Shown piece by piece: positions 15,949 to 23,822 of a stretch of 30,419 bases of DNA (its first letter is position 1; each line of letters begins with the position of its first letter). The translations under genes and the position numbers were made by a program. The notes beneath the pieces are model-generated. The model did no database searches and was not told where the DNA came from. It worked only from the letters and a program-made list of their open reading frames with translations. Source of the DNA: MedAcidi-G1 sp002713545 (GTDB taxonomy: Bacteria > Actinomycetota > Acidimicrobiia > Acidimicrobiales > MedAcidi-G1); contig CAXGYF010000022.1 of assembly GCA_964013895.1 (NCBI GenBank), forward strand, positions 1 through 30,419. Reading direction: 5' to 3'.

Positions 15949-16767
15949 CTAGTTATTTTTTTCACTCAAATATGTTCGCACTGCTGAAGAAAGTTGTACT
16001 GTCTCTGTCTTATAACTTTTCAACTCCTCAGGGAGAGAGTTCAATGCGGCTACTAGGTCATTAGATAGAACAGGGTCTCTCTTAATTACTTCTAGGGGCC
16101 ACCTATGGATACGTATCGTAAAAGCGATCGCTTTTGAATTGGGCACTTTACGCAAAGTCTGCCTTTCAACTCTCACGATCAACTTTGAGGGGTCCTTTTC
16201 GGATATTTGATGATCGCGATCTAAAGCCAGTTCTCCGCATGCTGTTAAGGACCATCCTGTTCGCGCAACTAACATCTCATTAGAAATGCGGTCCATAAAC
16301 GTGCTTGGGCGAGGAATTAAATCCACGTCATAACGTGGAACGGGTGAATGTATGTCGTCTAGAGAAAGCCCTAATTTTGAATGTGGGTCCCAATGAGTTG
16401 GAAAACATACACTTGCTGCAGTGAGAACCCAACTGTCAGAGTTTCGTTCCATTAAACAAACATCTTCTTGCACCAAACGGCCGCACTTGTCAATTGGGTG
16501 TAGTGGTTCATCTACAACAGGCACAGGAATTGATCGTTGCAGTAGCCAATATTCGATAGCTTGCAGCAGTTTGCTGCTTGCTGCTTCGCTACCCGCTAAA
16601 TGAATGCCGACCGGCCCTTTTTTCTTTAGTAATAAATCCTCTTCTCGTCCTTGATCTATTTGCAGCCAATTATTTTCTTCGATAGCGCGCGTTCTCATTT
16701 TCCATGAGAACACACCTGCATCAAATGGAGAAACTTCTAGGGCTTCATTTGGCTGTAGGCGATTCAT
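15949..16767 (-). CDS. DUF3445 / heme-dependent oxidative N-demethylase family protein
   Basis: A 272-residue protein matching the DUF3445 family, members of which are heme-dependent oxidative N-demethylases of small amines. Typical segments: LVQEDVCLMERNSDSWVLTAASVCFPTHWDP (98-128), KLGLSLDDIHSPVP (131-144) with His140 a candidate heme ligand, an ARTGWSL segment, and VERQTLRKVPNSKAIAFTIRIHRWPL near residue 200. Substrate unknown. It is the last gene of the ferritin-like/lar operon, 34 bases after the DUF3151 gene, which may mean it is transcribed with the nickel-cofactor genes; a functional tie is not established. Confidence 0.85.
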   Translation of the reverse strand: MNRLQPNEALEVSPFDAGVFSWKMRTRAIEENNWLQIDQGREEDLLLKKKGPVGIHLAGSEAASSKLLQAIEYWLLQRSIPVPVVDEPLHPIDKCGRLVQEDVCLMERNSDSWVLTAASVCFPTHWDPHSKLGLSLDDIHSPVPRYDVDLIPRPSTFMDRISNEMLVARTGWSLTACGELALDRDHQISEKDPSKLIVRVERQTLRKVPNSKAIAFTIRIHRWPLEVIKRDPVLSNDLVAALNSLPEELKSYKTETVQLSSAVRTYLSEKNN

Positions 16768-16801
16768 TACTTCTCGACAAGTAAAAAGTGCAGCATCATT
16801 A

Positions 16802-17236
16802 CTACTTTTGGTAACTGGGGTCCAACTGCTTTAAAAAGTGATAACAACGCTCAGATTCTTCGATGTCCCCAATTTCATTTGATAGTTTTGCTAGTCCTTC
16901 CAAAGAGCGCAAAAAACCCAGATTTTCTACATTTTCCCAGAGCACGAAGCCAGACCCTTTCCAACCACTTTGTCTCAATCGATCCAACCCACGATGGTAA
17001 CCGACTCTATACGCGGCGTAAGATTCGATTTGATCTCTCCCGAAGTCACCTAAAGTAGCCCATGCCATCAAATCGTTCGGCCAATTGATCAGCACTTCGG
17101 CTACTGCATCGCGTATTTGTTCTTCAGGTTTTTGCAATGCTTCTTTTAACGATTCTGCTGCTATTGAGTTTTCTGGGGGTAGAACAGTTTCTGGTGGGCC
17201 GTTTTTACTGAGACTTACTTCGTGACTATCGTTCAT
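16802..17236 (-). CDS. DUF3151 family protein
   Basis: A 144-residue actinobacterial protein of unknown function. The DUF3151 signature is plain: WATLGDFG, YAAYRVGYHRGLDRLRQSGWKGSG, then ENLGFLRSLEGLAKLSNEIGD and a terminal ERCYHFLKQLDP. The helical content suggests a TPR-like fold. A longer frame exists (start at 17278), but the ATG at 17234-17236 overlaps the larC stop as ATGA, a classic coupling overlap, so I take it as the start. Fifth gene of the lar operon. Confidence 0.88.
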   Translation of the reverse strand: MNDSHEVSLSKNGPPETVLPPENSIAAESLKEALQKPEEQIRDAVAEVLINWPNDLMAWATLGDFGRDQIESYAAYRVGYHRGLDRLRQSGWKGSGFVLWENVENLGFLRSLEGLAKLSNEIGDIEESERCYHFLKQLDPSYQK

Positions 17237-18414
17237 TTGGAATCTTTTCTGTTTGCTTTGTCGACTTTCTTCTCCCACTCTAAAAAAACTTGTTTAGTGG
17301 CTTCTTTTAATGTTAGATCACTTATTTTGGCTAGTAGTGAAATGTCGTCGTGTTCAGGTTTAACACCATACGGACCTATCTTTATTCTTATTTCTGTGTC
17401 GTGAACTTTAACAGTCTCTTCGGTTCTCGAAAGAACTTCTTTACTTACTGGATATATTCGCATACCTAAAGTTCCAGTTTCTTTAGCGATTATTTGCACT
17501 ATTTTTTCTCGGATATTTTCCGAACATAAAACTTTCAGTTCATGTCCGGGTCTAGTTTTTTTCATGATTACTGGAATTATCCACGCATCATCAGCGCCAC
17601 TATTGATTAAATTAGGTATCAAATGACCCAAGACTTCTGGAGTCACATCATCAACTGTTGTTTCAATAACAATTGATTCCGATCTAAAAGAATTATCACT
17701 TTCAGTTATAACCATATTTAAAACATTCGGGTGAGTTGCCGGCTCGTAAAAACCAGCTCCGAAGCCACTCTCAATAATTCTTCCTTCAGGAATAGGTCCC
17801 CATGCGTCAGTCATTGTTACTAATAAAGCCGCGCCTGTGGGTGTAACTGTCTCAAATTCTGTATCTACGCCTCTTACGGAACAACCTTTTAATATGTCCA
17901 TAGTCGCCGGAGCGGGATTAGGCAGTAAACCATGAGCAGTTTCAACAGAACCAGCGCCCATTCCTACGTTTGTAGAAATAACTTTTGATATTTGCAAGGA
18001 CTTAAGAGCGGACCACGCTCCAACAATGTCGATTATTGCGTCGATCGACCCAACTTCGTGAAAATGAACTTCCTCCACATCGATTCCATGTCTTTTAGCT
18101 TCAACTTCGGCTAACAATTTGAAGGATTTTCTTGCACCGTCGGCTACTTCAATCTGTAAAGAACTGTTAGCTATCAGAGAATCTATGTCGGACCACGAAC
18201 GATGATGTGCGGTATCATCACAACTTATTTCAGCTCGTGTAGAAAGAAGGCCTTGTTTGACTATTTTGTCCACTTTCATCTGCCAACCATCAACTTTCAA
18301 TGAAAGGAGTGCGTCTCGTACAAAGTCTTCTGATGCGCCTACATCAAATAACGCTCCCAGTAGCATGTCTCCCGAGATGCCGACAGCAGGATTTATCCAC
18401 AAATTTCTATTCAT
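17233..18414 (-). CDS. larC: Nickel insertion enzyme LarC (pyridinium-3,5-bisthiocarboxylate mononucleotide nickel chelatase)
   Basis: A 393-residue LarC that inserts Ni into the P2TMN precursor in a CTP-dependent reaction to complete the nickel-pincer nucleotide cofactor. Landmarks: NPAVGISGDMLLGAL (8-22), VEEVHFHEVGSIDAIIDIVG (113-132), NVGMGAGSV, the PTGAALL loop (192-198), and the C-terminal domain beginning IETTVDDVTPEVLG (250-263) with ADDAWIIPVIMKKTRPG (274-290). In some bacteria larC is split into two frames and needs a ribosomal frameshift; here it is one uninterrupted frame. It overlaps larB by eight bases and the DUF3151 start by four. Confidence 0.96.
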   Translation of the reverse strand: MNRNLWINPAVGISGDMLLGALFDVGASEDFVRDALLSLKVDGWQMKVDKIVKQGLLSTRAEISCDDTAHHRSWSDIDSLIANSSLQIEVADGARKSFKLLAEVEAKRHGIDVEEVHFHEVGSIDAIIDIVGAWSALKSLQISKVISTNVGMGAGSVETAHGLLPNPAPATMDILKGCSVRGVDTEFETVTPTGAALLVTMTDAWGPIPEGRIIESGFGAGFYEPATHPNVLNMVITESDNSFRSESIVIETTVDDVTPEVLGHLIPNLINSGADDAWIIPVIMKKTRPGHELKVLCSENIREKIVQIIAKETGTLGMRIYPVSKEVLSRTEETVKVHDTEIRIKIGPYGVKPEHDDISLLAKISDLTLKEATKQVFLEWEKKVDKANRKDSK

Positions 18415-19084
18415 CTAGCAAGTTCAGTATTCTCATTGCAGCACATGCAGCCCCATAACCGTTGTCTATTCCCACTAAGTTAATCCCCGGTGAACATGAC
18501 GACAGTATCGATAAGCTTGCGGTCACCCCATCTAGGCTCGCGCCGTAACCAGTAGATGTTGGAACAGCAATTATCGGATTAGGTATCAATCCTGCTAGGA
18601 CAGTTGGTAGTGACGCTTCCATACCAGCCACAGCAACCACGAGGGACTTTTCGGAAATTTGAGGCACCACATCAAGCAATCGATGTATTCCTGCGACACC
18701 CACATCGTTCAACACTTTCACTTCTCCGCCCATGGCTACAAGACTTGACCGACACTCTTCAACTACGAATTGGTCTGCCGTGCCGCCAGAAATAATCGTT
18801 ATTTCATGCAAGAGTTTTTTATTGGCATGCGCCCATGTAAGTGTTTGACCGACGAAACTCGTTGGATTGAGATCCATCAACACCTCACAATGAGCAGGGT
18901 CAGCCCTAGTTACAATTATTGGCTGTTTAGTTGTAAGAAGCAAATTTTCGACTATTTCTTTGCATTGTTCGGGTGTCTTCCCAGGGGCGTAAACCGCTTC
19001 TGGAATGCCAATTCTCGTAAATCTACCAGTGTCAAACTTGGAGTGGCTCAGGTCCAAATAGTGCTTATTGGAAGATTCATTCAT
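18407..19084 (-). CDS. larB: Nickel-pincer cofactor biosynthesis protein LarB
   Basis: A 225-residue PurE-like carboxylase/hydrolase that converts nicotinic acid adenine dinucleotide to pyridinium-3,5-biscarboxylic acid mononucleotide, the first step of nickel-pincer cofactor synthesis. The N-terminal helix segment EAVYAPGKTPEQ (29-40) and the AIR-carboxylase-like core are present: VTRADPAH (58-65), ISGGTADQ (98-105), VAGMEASLPTVLAGL (152-166), PTSTGYGAS (175-183) and GIDNGYGAAC (205-214). Cys197 and Cys214 are candidates for the covalent substrate contact known in other LarB proteins; I cannot tell which. The eight-base overlaps with larE and larC indicate tight coupling. Confidence 0.96.
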   Translation of the reverse strand: MNESSNKHYLDLSHSKFDTGRFTRIGIPEAVYAPGKTPEQCKEIVENLLLTTKQPIIVTRADPAHCEVLMDLNPTSFVGQTLTWAHANKKLLHEITIISGGTADQFVVEECRSSLVAMGGEVKVLNDVGVAGIHRLLDVVPQISEKSLVVAVAGMEASLPTVLAGLIPNPIIAVPTSTGYGASLDGVTASLSILSSCSPGINLVGIDNGYGAACAAMRILNLLDE

Positions 19085-19907
19085 TTTTCAGAGCCAAGTT
19101 TAAATTTCCGGACCTCAATCCTTTGAGATCCAAGGTTACGTATTGGTATCCAAGTTTTTCAATCTCTTCAACCAGAACACTTGCATGTTCCGCAACTCGA
19201 ATAAATTCATCCGGAGGAACTTCGATGCGCGCTGTATCTCCATAATGACGGACACGCACATTATCAAAGCCATACTTCCTTAAAATTTCTTCAGATCGGT
19301 CCACTGTTGACATGATATTGACGGTAATAGAAGTTCCATAAGGAACTCGGGAAGCGAGACAAGGTTGTGCGGGACGTTGCCAATTTGGCAAATGCCAGTG
19401 TTTAGCTAGTTCCCTTACGTTTTCTTTAGTTAGTCCGGCTTCAACTAAAGGAAACTCTCCCCCATACTCTGAGGCTGCTGATTGGCCCGGCCTGTAGTCG
19501 TCTAGGTCATCAACGTTGACACCAAGTAGAATATTCGCATTTAAATCCTTAGATATTGGGAGGAGTTCTTTCATCAATGAATGCTTGCACCAATAGCAGC
19601 GATTTTTATCATTAATCAGGTATTCGTCGTTTGAAAATTCGTCAGTTTTAACTTGTTTCCATGTAAGTCCAATTTCATCTGCTAGTTCTTCACAATTATG
19701 CAGATCGGAAGCTCCTAAAGAGGGAGAAACAGCAGTAACCGCTGTTACATTTGCGTGACCTAAAGATTTGAGGGCCGCGGCTGCTAGCAACGTTGAATCC
19801 ACCCCTCCGGAGAAGGCAACAATTACCGTTTTATAGGCGGATAGTACGTTAAGAAGTCGGGCAGATATAACTTCTAAGTTTTCACTCTCTTCTTGTTCGC
19901 CGCTCAT
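19077..19907 (-). CDS. larE: ATP-dependent sulfur transferase LarE
   Basis: A 276-residue PP-loop enzyme that adenylates the carboxylates of the LarB product and replaces them with thiocarboxylates. The PP-loop SGGVDS is at 33-38. Cys183 in QPCLASRVPYG aligns with the sulfur-donor cysteine of sacrificial LarE. It also has NRCYWCK with Cys104 and Cys107, so three cysteines are available to hold a [4Fe-4S] cluster, as in LarE proteins that work catalytically rather than by self-sacrifice; the cluster is inferred. It starts nine bases after the ferritin-like gene and overlaps larB by eight. Confidence 0.95.
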   Translation of the reverse strand: MSGEQEESENLEVISARLLNVLSAYKTVIVAFSGGVDSTLLAAAALKSLGHANVTAVTAVSPSLGASDLHNCEELADEIGLTWKQVKTDEFSNDEYLINDKNRCYWCKHSLMKELLPISKDLNANILLGVNVDDLDDYRPGQSAASEYGGEFPLVEAGLTKENVRELAKHWHLPNWQRPAQPCLASRVPYGTSITVNIMSTVDRSEEILRKYGFDNVRVRHYGDTARIEVPPDEFIRVAEHASVLVEEIEKLGYQYVTLDLKGLRSGNLNLALKNE

Positions 19908-19916
19908 TGGAATAGT

Positions 19917-20354
19917 TCAGGAAAAGTCCCTAAGCATTTTTTGCAATTCCAGTTGGTGTTGTTCTTCAGTTGAAATGTAGTTTCTTGCGATCTCTTCGAG
20001 GAAGACTGATTTGCCTTCTACCAAATCGAGTAAGTTTCTATAAAGAGATATGGCTTGCAACTCATGCTCAAGACTCTCACGCAAAATGGGTTCTATTCCG
20101 TGATCGAATGTCTCTTTAACTGACGTAATCTTTGTAGAAGGGTGACCGCCCAAACCAGTAAGTATCTCACCCATTTCTTGAGCGTGAAGTAAGGATTCCG
20201 TAGCTTGTGCTTTCATAAATTCCACGAGAGGAAGTCGATGCGGTCCTGTAATCATCAACGAGTAATGCGTGTATCTAACGACACCTGAGAGTTCGGCTTC
20301 GATTATCGCGTTTAAAGCATCAGCTAAATCCGTTTCATTAATATCAGAGTTCAT
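19917..20354 (-). CDS. Ferritin-like / bacterioferritin-type diiron protein
   Basis: A 145-residue four-helix protein of the ferritin-like superfamily. Helix 1 has EAELSGVVRYTHY with Glu21 and Tyr28, helix 2 TESLLHAQEMGEIL with His57, helix 3 LEHELQAISLYRNLL (95-109), and helix 4 STEEQHQLEL with Glu130 and His133. The expected Glu three residues before His57 is Ser54, with Glu53 next to it, so the metal site may differ from classical bacterioferritin. No conserved heme Met is evident to me. As the first gene of the lar operon, it could serve metal handling, but this is inference. Leaderless start: TAGGTT lies exactly six bases before the ATG. Confidence 0.85.
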   Translation of the reverse strand: MNSDINETDLADALNAIIEAELSGVVRYTHYSLMITGPHRLPLVEFMKAQATESLLHAQEMGEILTGLGGHPSTKITSVKETFDHGIEPILRESLEHELQAISLYRNLLDLVEGKSVFLEEIARNYISTEEQHQLELQKMLRDFS

Positions 20355-20360
20355 AGAAGC

Positions 20361-20366
20361 AACCTA
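20361..20366 (-). promoter_or_regulatory. -10 box (TAGGTT) of the ferritin-like/lar operon
   Basis: Minus-strand TAGGTT, then GCTTCT, then the ATG at 20354. No SD is present, so the whole operon probably starts as a leaderless mRNA. The six bases GCTTCT are identical to those before the M20 gene at 6522. Confidence 0.5.
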
Positions 20367-20431
20367 CTAAACCAACAGCAACTAGTGTCGAATAGTCGAA
20401 AGTAAAATTCTTCTGAATAAACCTTTACTTT

Positions 20432-20437
20432 TATAAT
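20432..20437 (+). promoter_or_regulatory. -10 box (TATAAT) upstream of the M24 gene
   Basis: A perfect TATAAT in a very AT-rich divergent region, about 32 bases before the TTG start at 20469. A weak TTCTGA lies 15 bases upstream of it. An alternative TATAGA at 20457-20462 is exactly six bases before the TTG, as in the leaderless genes. Confidence 0.4.
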
Positions 20438-20468
20438 CACATATTCTTTTAAGAAATATAGATAGAGA

Positions 20469-21671
20469 TTGGCGAGAGGAATGAAAGACCTGAGTCCTGA
20501 TAGAGGTTTCCCTGTAGAGGAGTTTGAAAAACGACTCTCGAGATTGCAAGAATTGATGGGCAACAAAGGCCTCTCAGCATTTCTGGTGTGCACTGAACCT
20601 GAAGTGAGATATTTAACAGGATTTCACACACCTTTCTGGCAGAGCCCAACAAGACCATGGTTCCTCATTGTGCCACTTACAGGTAAGCCAATCGCTGTTA
20701 TCCCTAGTATCGGTGAAGTTGCCATGCGAGAAACTTGGTTGGATGATGTCAGGACTTGGAGCTCACCAAATCCAATAGACGAAGGAGTGACCCTACTCAG
20801 CGAGACTTTGCAAGAGGTTCTGGATATACATTCAAAGAAGTTGGGTGGAAGTCTGCAAATCGGACTCCCAATCGGAAGTGAAACTCATTTAAGAATGCCC
20901 TTACTTGACTTTGAAAGACTGAAAAACACAATTTTTCCACATATTTTTGTCGATTCGACAGAGATTCTTAAATCGTTACGCAGTATAAAATCTGAACTCG
21001 AAATTCAAAAGATATCTAAAATTTGTAAAATCGTTTCTCAAGGATTTTCAGAGATTTCGAATTTTGTCAGTATTGGTATGACTGAACGAGAAGCTTTCCA
21101 AGCCTTTAGGATCAGACTTCTAGAGTTAGGCGCTGATGAAGTGCCCTACTTAGTAGGAGCTACCGGCCCCGGCTTTTCTGACATAATCAAACAACCTTCT
21201 GACCGAATTATCGAGTCTGGAGACCTAATAATGTTTGATACCGGTTCAATTTACGACGGCTATTTCTGCGATTTCGATCGCAATATGGCTTTTGAATTTA
21301 TTACTGACGATGCAAGAAGTGCATACGAGATTGCGTGGAATGCAACAGAAGCTGCGCTTAAGTTAGCTTTACCCGGCAATACCACCAGTGACCTCTGGCG
21401 GGCCATGGCATCAGTATTAGAAACAGAATCAGCGTCTAACGACTCCGTGGGACGATTTGGTCATGGAATTGGCATGCAAGTTACTGAGTGGCCGTCTAAC
21501 ACGGAAAATGATTTAAGCGTTCTTGAAGAAGGGATGGTTTTAACCGTAGAGCCTAACCTTACGTGGGGTAACGGGTACGTAATGGTGCATGAAGAAAATT
21601 TCGTTGTTAGGTCAGAGGGAATCGAATTGCTATCAATACGGGCGCGCCCAGAAATAGAATTAATTTATTAG
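20469..21671 (+). CDS. M24 family metallopeptidase (Xaa-Pro dipeptidase/creatinase fold)
   Basis: A 400-residue pita-bread protein with an N-terminal creatinase-like domain (about 15-165) and a C-terminal M24 domain. The five metal ligands are in place: Asp257 in FDTG, Asp268 in CDFDRN eleven residues on, His332 in FGHGIGM, Glu361 in VEPNL and Glu375 in VHEEN. Such proteins cleave Xaa-Pro bonds, but the fold also includes creatinase, ectoine hydrolase and the DMSP lyase DddP, so the substrate is open. The start is TTG at 20469; an ATG at 20481 is possible, though GAGAGGA is too close to it for an ideal SD. Its stop overlaps the convergent desaturase stop by four bases (TTAG). Confidence 0.88.
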   Translation: MARGMKDLSPDRGFPVEEFEKRLSRLQELMGNKGLSAFLVCTEPEVRYLTGFHTPFWQSPTRPWFLIVPLTGKPIAVIPSIGEVAMRETWLDDVRTWSSPNPIDEGVTLLSETLQEVLDIHSKKLGGSLQIGLPIGSETHLRMPLLDFERLKNTIFPHIFVDSTEILKSLRSIKSELEIQKISKICKIVSQGFSEISNFVSIGMTEREAFQAFRIRLLELGADEVPYLVGATGPGFSDIIKQPSDRIIESGDLIMFDTGSIYDGYFCDFDRNMAFEFITDDARSAYEIAWNATEAALKLALPGNTTSDLWRAMASVLETESASNDSVGRFGHGIGMQVTEWPSNTENDLSVLEEGMVLTVEPNLTWGNGYVMVHEENFVVRSEGIELLSIRARPEIELIY

Positions 21672-22618
21672 TTCCATACGATTGATGTGTTGGCACCTAT
21701 CGCTCGACCTTCTGTTCTAACCCCTTTAGCTATCATTTGCGGGCCGATGACTTTCCATAGTTCAGGAAGACGGTAATGAGGTACACGCGGAAATAAGTGA
21801 TGTAAAGCGTGGTGATCATGTCCCCTAATTAACAAAGTGGAACCTGGAAACACGGCAACTCTGGTGTCCACGTAGCGTCCTTGTTTCTCAGCTGGATGGT
21901 GTGGATACCAGGCAAAAACAAGTATTAACCAGGCATTTGAAATCCGAGCAGGCAGATACCAAAGCAAGAGAAACTCCCATACAAAGCCAAAAATAAAACC
22001 AGCTATGAGTATCGAATGCATAAAAATCCAAAAACGTAGTGCATATTTGCCAGTTTTAAGCGTCGTGGCTTTCGGTACATCGGTATCAGCCTGATTGGCG
22101 AATACGTTTCGGATTTTACTGGGCAAGAAACGAGACGCATGTTTAGAAAAAGCAAAAACAGGTGTAAAGGTGCTAATAACAGCTATCCCCCACCATGAGA
22201 CAGGAAGTTCTCTAATAGGACCTTTCGTGTGGTAGTCAGGATCTCGCTTAGGGTCATTCGTAAAGGCGTGATGTCGCATGTGTTGAATCCTGTGCGTCCA
22301 ATAGTCAAATCCCAATGGAAGCGAAGATATCGAGCCAATCAGATCTTCACCCCAACGGTAGCGTGAGTGTCTGCCCCATATGTTTCCATGGGTAGCTTCG
22401 TGCATCGGCATATAAAAAGTCGTCGCTAGAACCGTGTTGCAACACAGGCCCAACCAAAGTGGGATAATACCTGCGATTCCCAGTGCTAAAACTGAGACCC
22501 ATAAGAACAGAACAATTAAGAACTCGAAGACAATTCGATATTCAAACATGTCTCGAAATGGACTTACCAGCAACCGTTCATCTCTTTTTTCCATTTGTCG
22601 CAATGAAAAATTATTCAT
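21668..22618 (-). CDS. Membrane fatty-acid desaturase / hydroxylase
   Basis: A 316-residue integral membrane diiron enzyme. The three histidine boxes are HEATH (73-77), HMRHH (113-117) and HHALHH (269-274 region), separated by hydrophobic segments at about 29-50, 53-70, 140-158 and 195-225. The layout matches the fatty-acid desaturase family, which includes acyl-lipid desaturases and carotenoid hydroxylases. The open frame extends 47 codons upstream, but that part is Cys-rich and unlike the family and would run into the upstream gene; the ATG at 22616-22618 gives the expected start. Divergent from the enolase-superfamily gene by about 80 bases. Confidence 0.9.
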   Translation of the reverse strand: MNNFSLRQMEKRDERLLVSPFRDMFEYRIVFEFLIVLFLWVSVLALGIAGIIPLWLGLCCNTVLATTFYMPMHEATHGNIWGRHSRYRWGEDLIGSISSLPLGFDYWTHRIQHMRHHAFTNDPKRDPDYHTKGPIRELPVSWWGIAVISTFTPVFAFSKHASRFLPSKIRNVFANQADTDVPKATTLKTGKYALRFWIFMHSILIAGFIFGFVWEFLLLWYLPARISNAWLILVFAWYPHHPAEKQGRYVDTRVAVFPGSTLLIRGHDHHALHHLFPRVPHYRLPELWKVIGPQMIAKGVRTEGRAIGANTSIVWN

Positions 22619-22698
22619 AGAAACACCCAATTTAAAGAATTTAATACCCAAGCAGCATACAACTCTTTCCGGTTCGAGGTCTAAAGTTGAGTCCAGAC

Positions 22699-23820
22699 AT
22701 GATAAAAACAAAATCCTCGATTGTGGAAATTCGCATATACAAATTTCCTTTACCTGCAAAAAGTCTTTACAACATGTCTAGTTCAGCTGTGCAAACACCA
22801 GAATCCACGATTGTCGAGATAATTGATAATAAAGGAACAATCGGGTACGGCGAAGCCTGCATGGCCACCTCTGAAGCGCAAAGGTCGACAAATGAAAGTA
22901 TCCGAGTTTCTTTATCAATTCTCGGCCCGTCACTAATAGGTGTAAACCCGACGGACTTGTCTCTGATAAACGAAACGATGGGAAACGCATTAGTTGGGGA
23001 ACAAGAAGCCAAGGCTGCCATCGATATTGCTTGTTGGGACTTAATTGGAAAAAAACTTGATGTGAGTGTTGCTGAGCTTTTAGGGGGAAATATTAATCGA
23101 GAAGTTCTGACTTACCATGTTGTTGGAATTGCTTCCCCTGAAGAGGCATCAGCAGAGGCGAGAAGATTGCAAAAAATGGGGATTACTCGGCTTCAACTCA
23201 AGGCAGGTGGTCGGCGTATCGAAGCTGATATATCTAGCATAAAGGCTGTATCAAAAGCGACTGACGAAGAAACGGTTTTAGATGTGGATACCAATTGCGG
23301 ATGGACGCAAACTGAAGCTACCGAGGTTTCGAAGTTAACTTCAGGAATCGATTTTTCTTTGGAACAGCCCTGCAGGACTAACGAAGAACTTATAGCAATT
23401 AAGTCCAAAATTTTTCACCCACTAATAATCGATGAGTCTGCAACCGATATAAAAACGATTTCTGATTTGGTTTACAGAAAAATTGCAGATGGCTTTGGAA
23501 TGAAAATCACAAGGGTCGGGGGTTTATCAGCTATGCGGTCAATACGAGACTTTTGCCTAAAAACTGCAACACCAATGAGTTCTGATGATGCGTGGGGCGG
23601 AGATATTATTGCCGCTGCTGGGGTTGCACTAGGGTCAACTATTCCACGTAACTTAAATCGCGGAGCTTGGATAGCTCATCCATATCACCGAGTTCACTAT
23701 GACTCTGTTAATGGCCCTCGTATAGAAAATGGTTACGTCAAACTTCCTAATGGTGGTCCTGGGTTGGGCCTCATTATTAAAAAGGGAACTTTTGGGGATC
23801 CAGAGCAATGCTATGAGTAG
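22699..23820 (+). CDS. Mandelate racemase/muconate lactonizing (enolase superfamily) enzyme
   Basis: A 373-residue enolase-superfamily enzyme (numbering below counts from an in-frame TTG at 22687, four codons earlier). The N-terminal capping domain starts IVEIRIYKFPLP; the barrel carries the metal ligands Asp201 (DVDTN), Glu226 (LEQPC) and Asp249 (IDES), and a catalytic Lys273 (MKITRVGG). The second-strand KxK position reads Q-L-K with Gln170 and Lys172, so one lysine is replaced. WGGD at 303-306 lies near the last strands. EQPC plus this layout recalls hydroxyproline or proline-betaine epimerases and dehydratases, but specificity is not assignable. I prefer the ATG at 22699 because family members start just before the first strand; no good SD is seen. 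It ends two bases from the typA stop. Confidence 0.87.
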   Translation: MIKTKSSIVEIRIYKFPLPAKSLYNMSSSAVQTPESTIVEIIDNKGTIGYGEACMATSEAQRSTNESIRVSLSILGPSLIGVNPTDLSLINETMGNALVGEQEAKAAIDIACWDLIGKKLDVSVAELLGGNINREVLTYHVVGIASPEEASAEARRLQKMGITRLQLKAGGRRIEADISSIKAVSKATDEETVLDVDTNCGWTQTEATEVSKLTSGIDFSLEQPCRTNEELIAIKSKIFHPLIIDESATDIKTISDLVYRKIADGFGMKITRVGGLSAMRSIRDFCLKTATPMSSDDAWGGDIIAAAGVALGSTIPRNLNRGAWIAHPYHRVHYDSVNGPRIENGYVKLPNGGPGLGLIIKKGTFGDPEQCYE

Positions 23821-23822
23821 TT

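Noticed and set aside
20469..21671. DMSP lyase DddP
   Set aside because: The M24 fold and metal ligands are shared with many peptidases; no DddP-specific residues or DMSP genes nearby can be pointed to.
22619..22759. N-terminal extension of the desaturase
   Set aside because: It overlaps the divergent gene, is Cys-rich and unlike the family; the ATG at 22618 gives the expected start.
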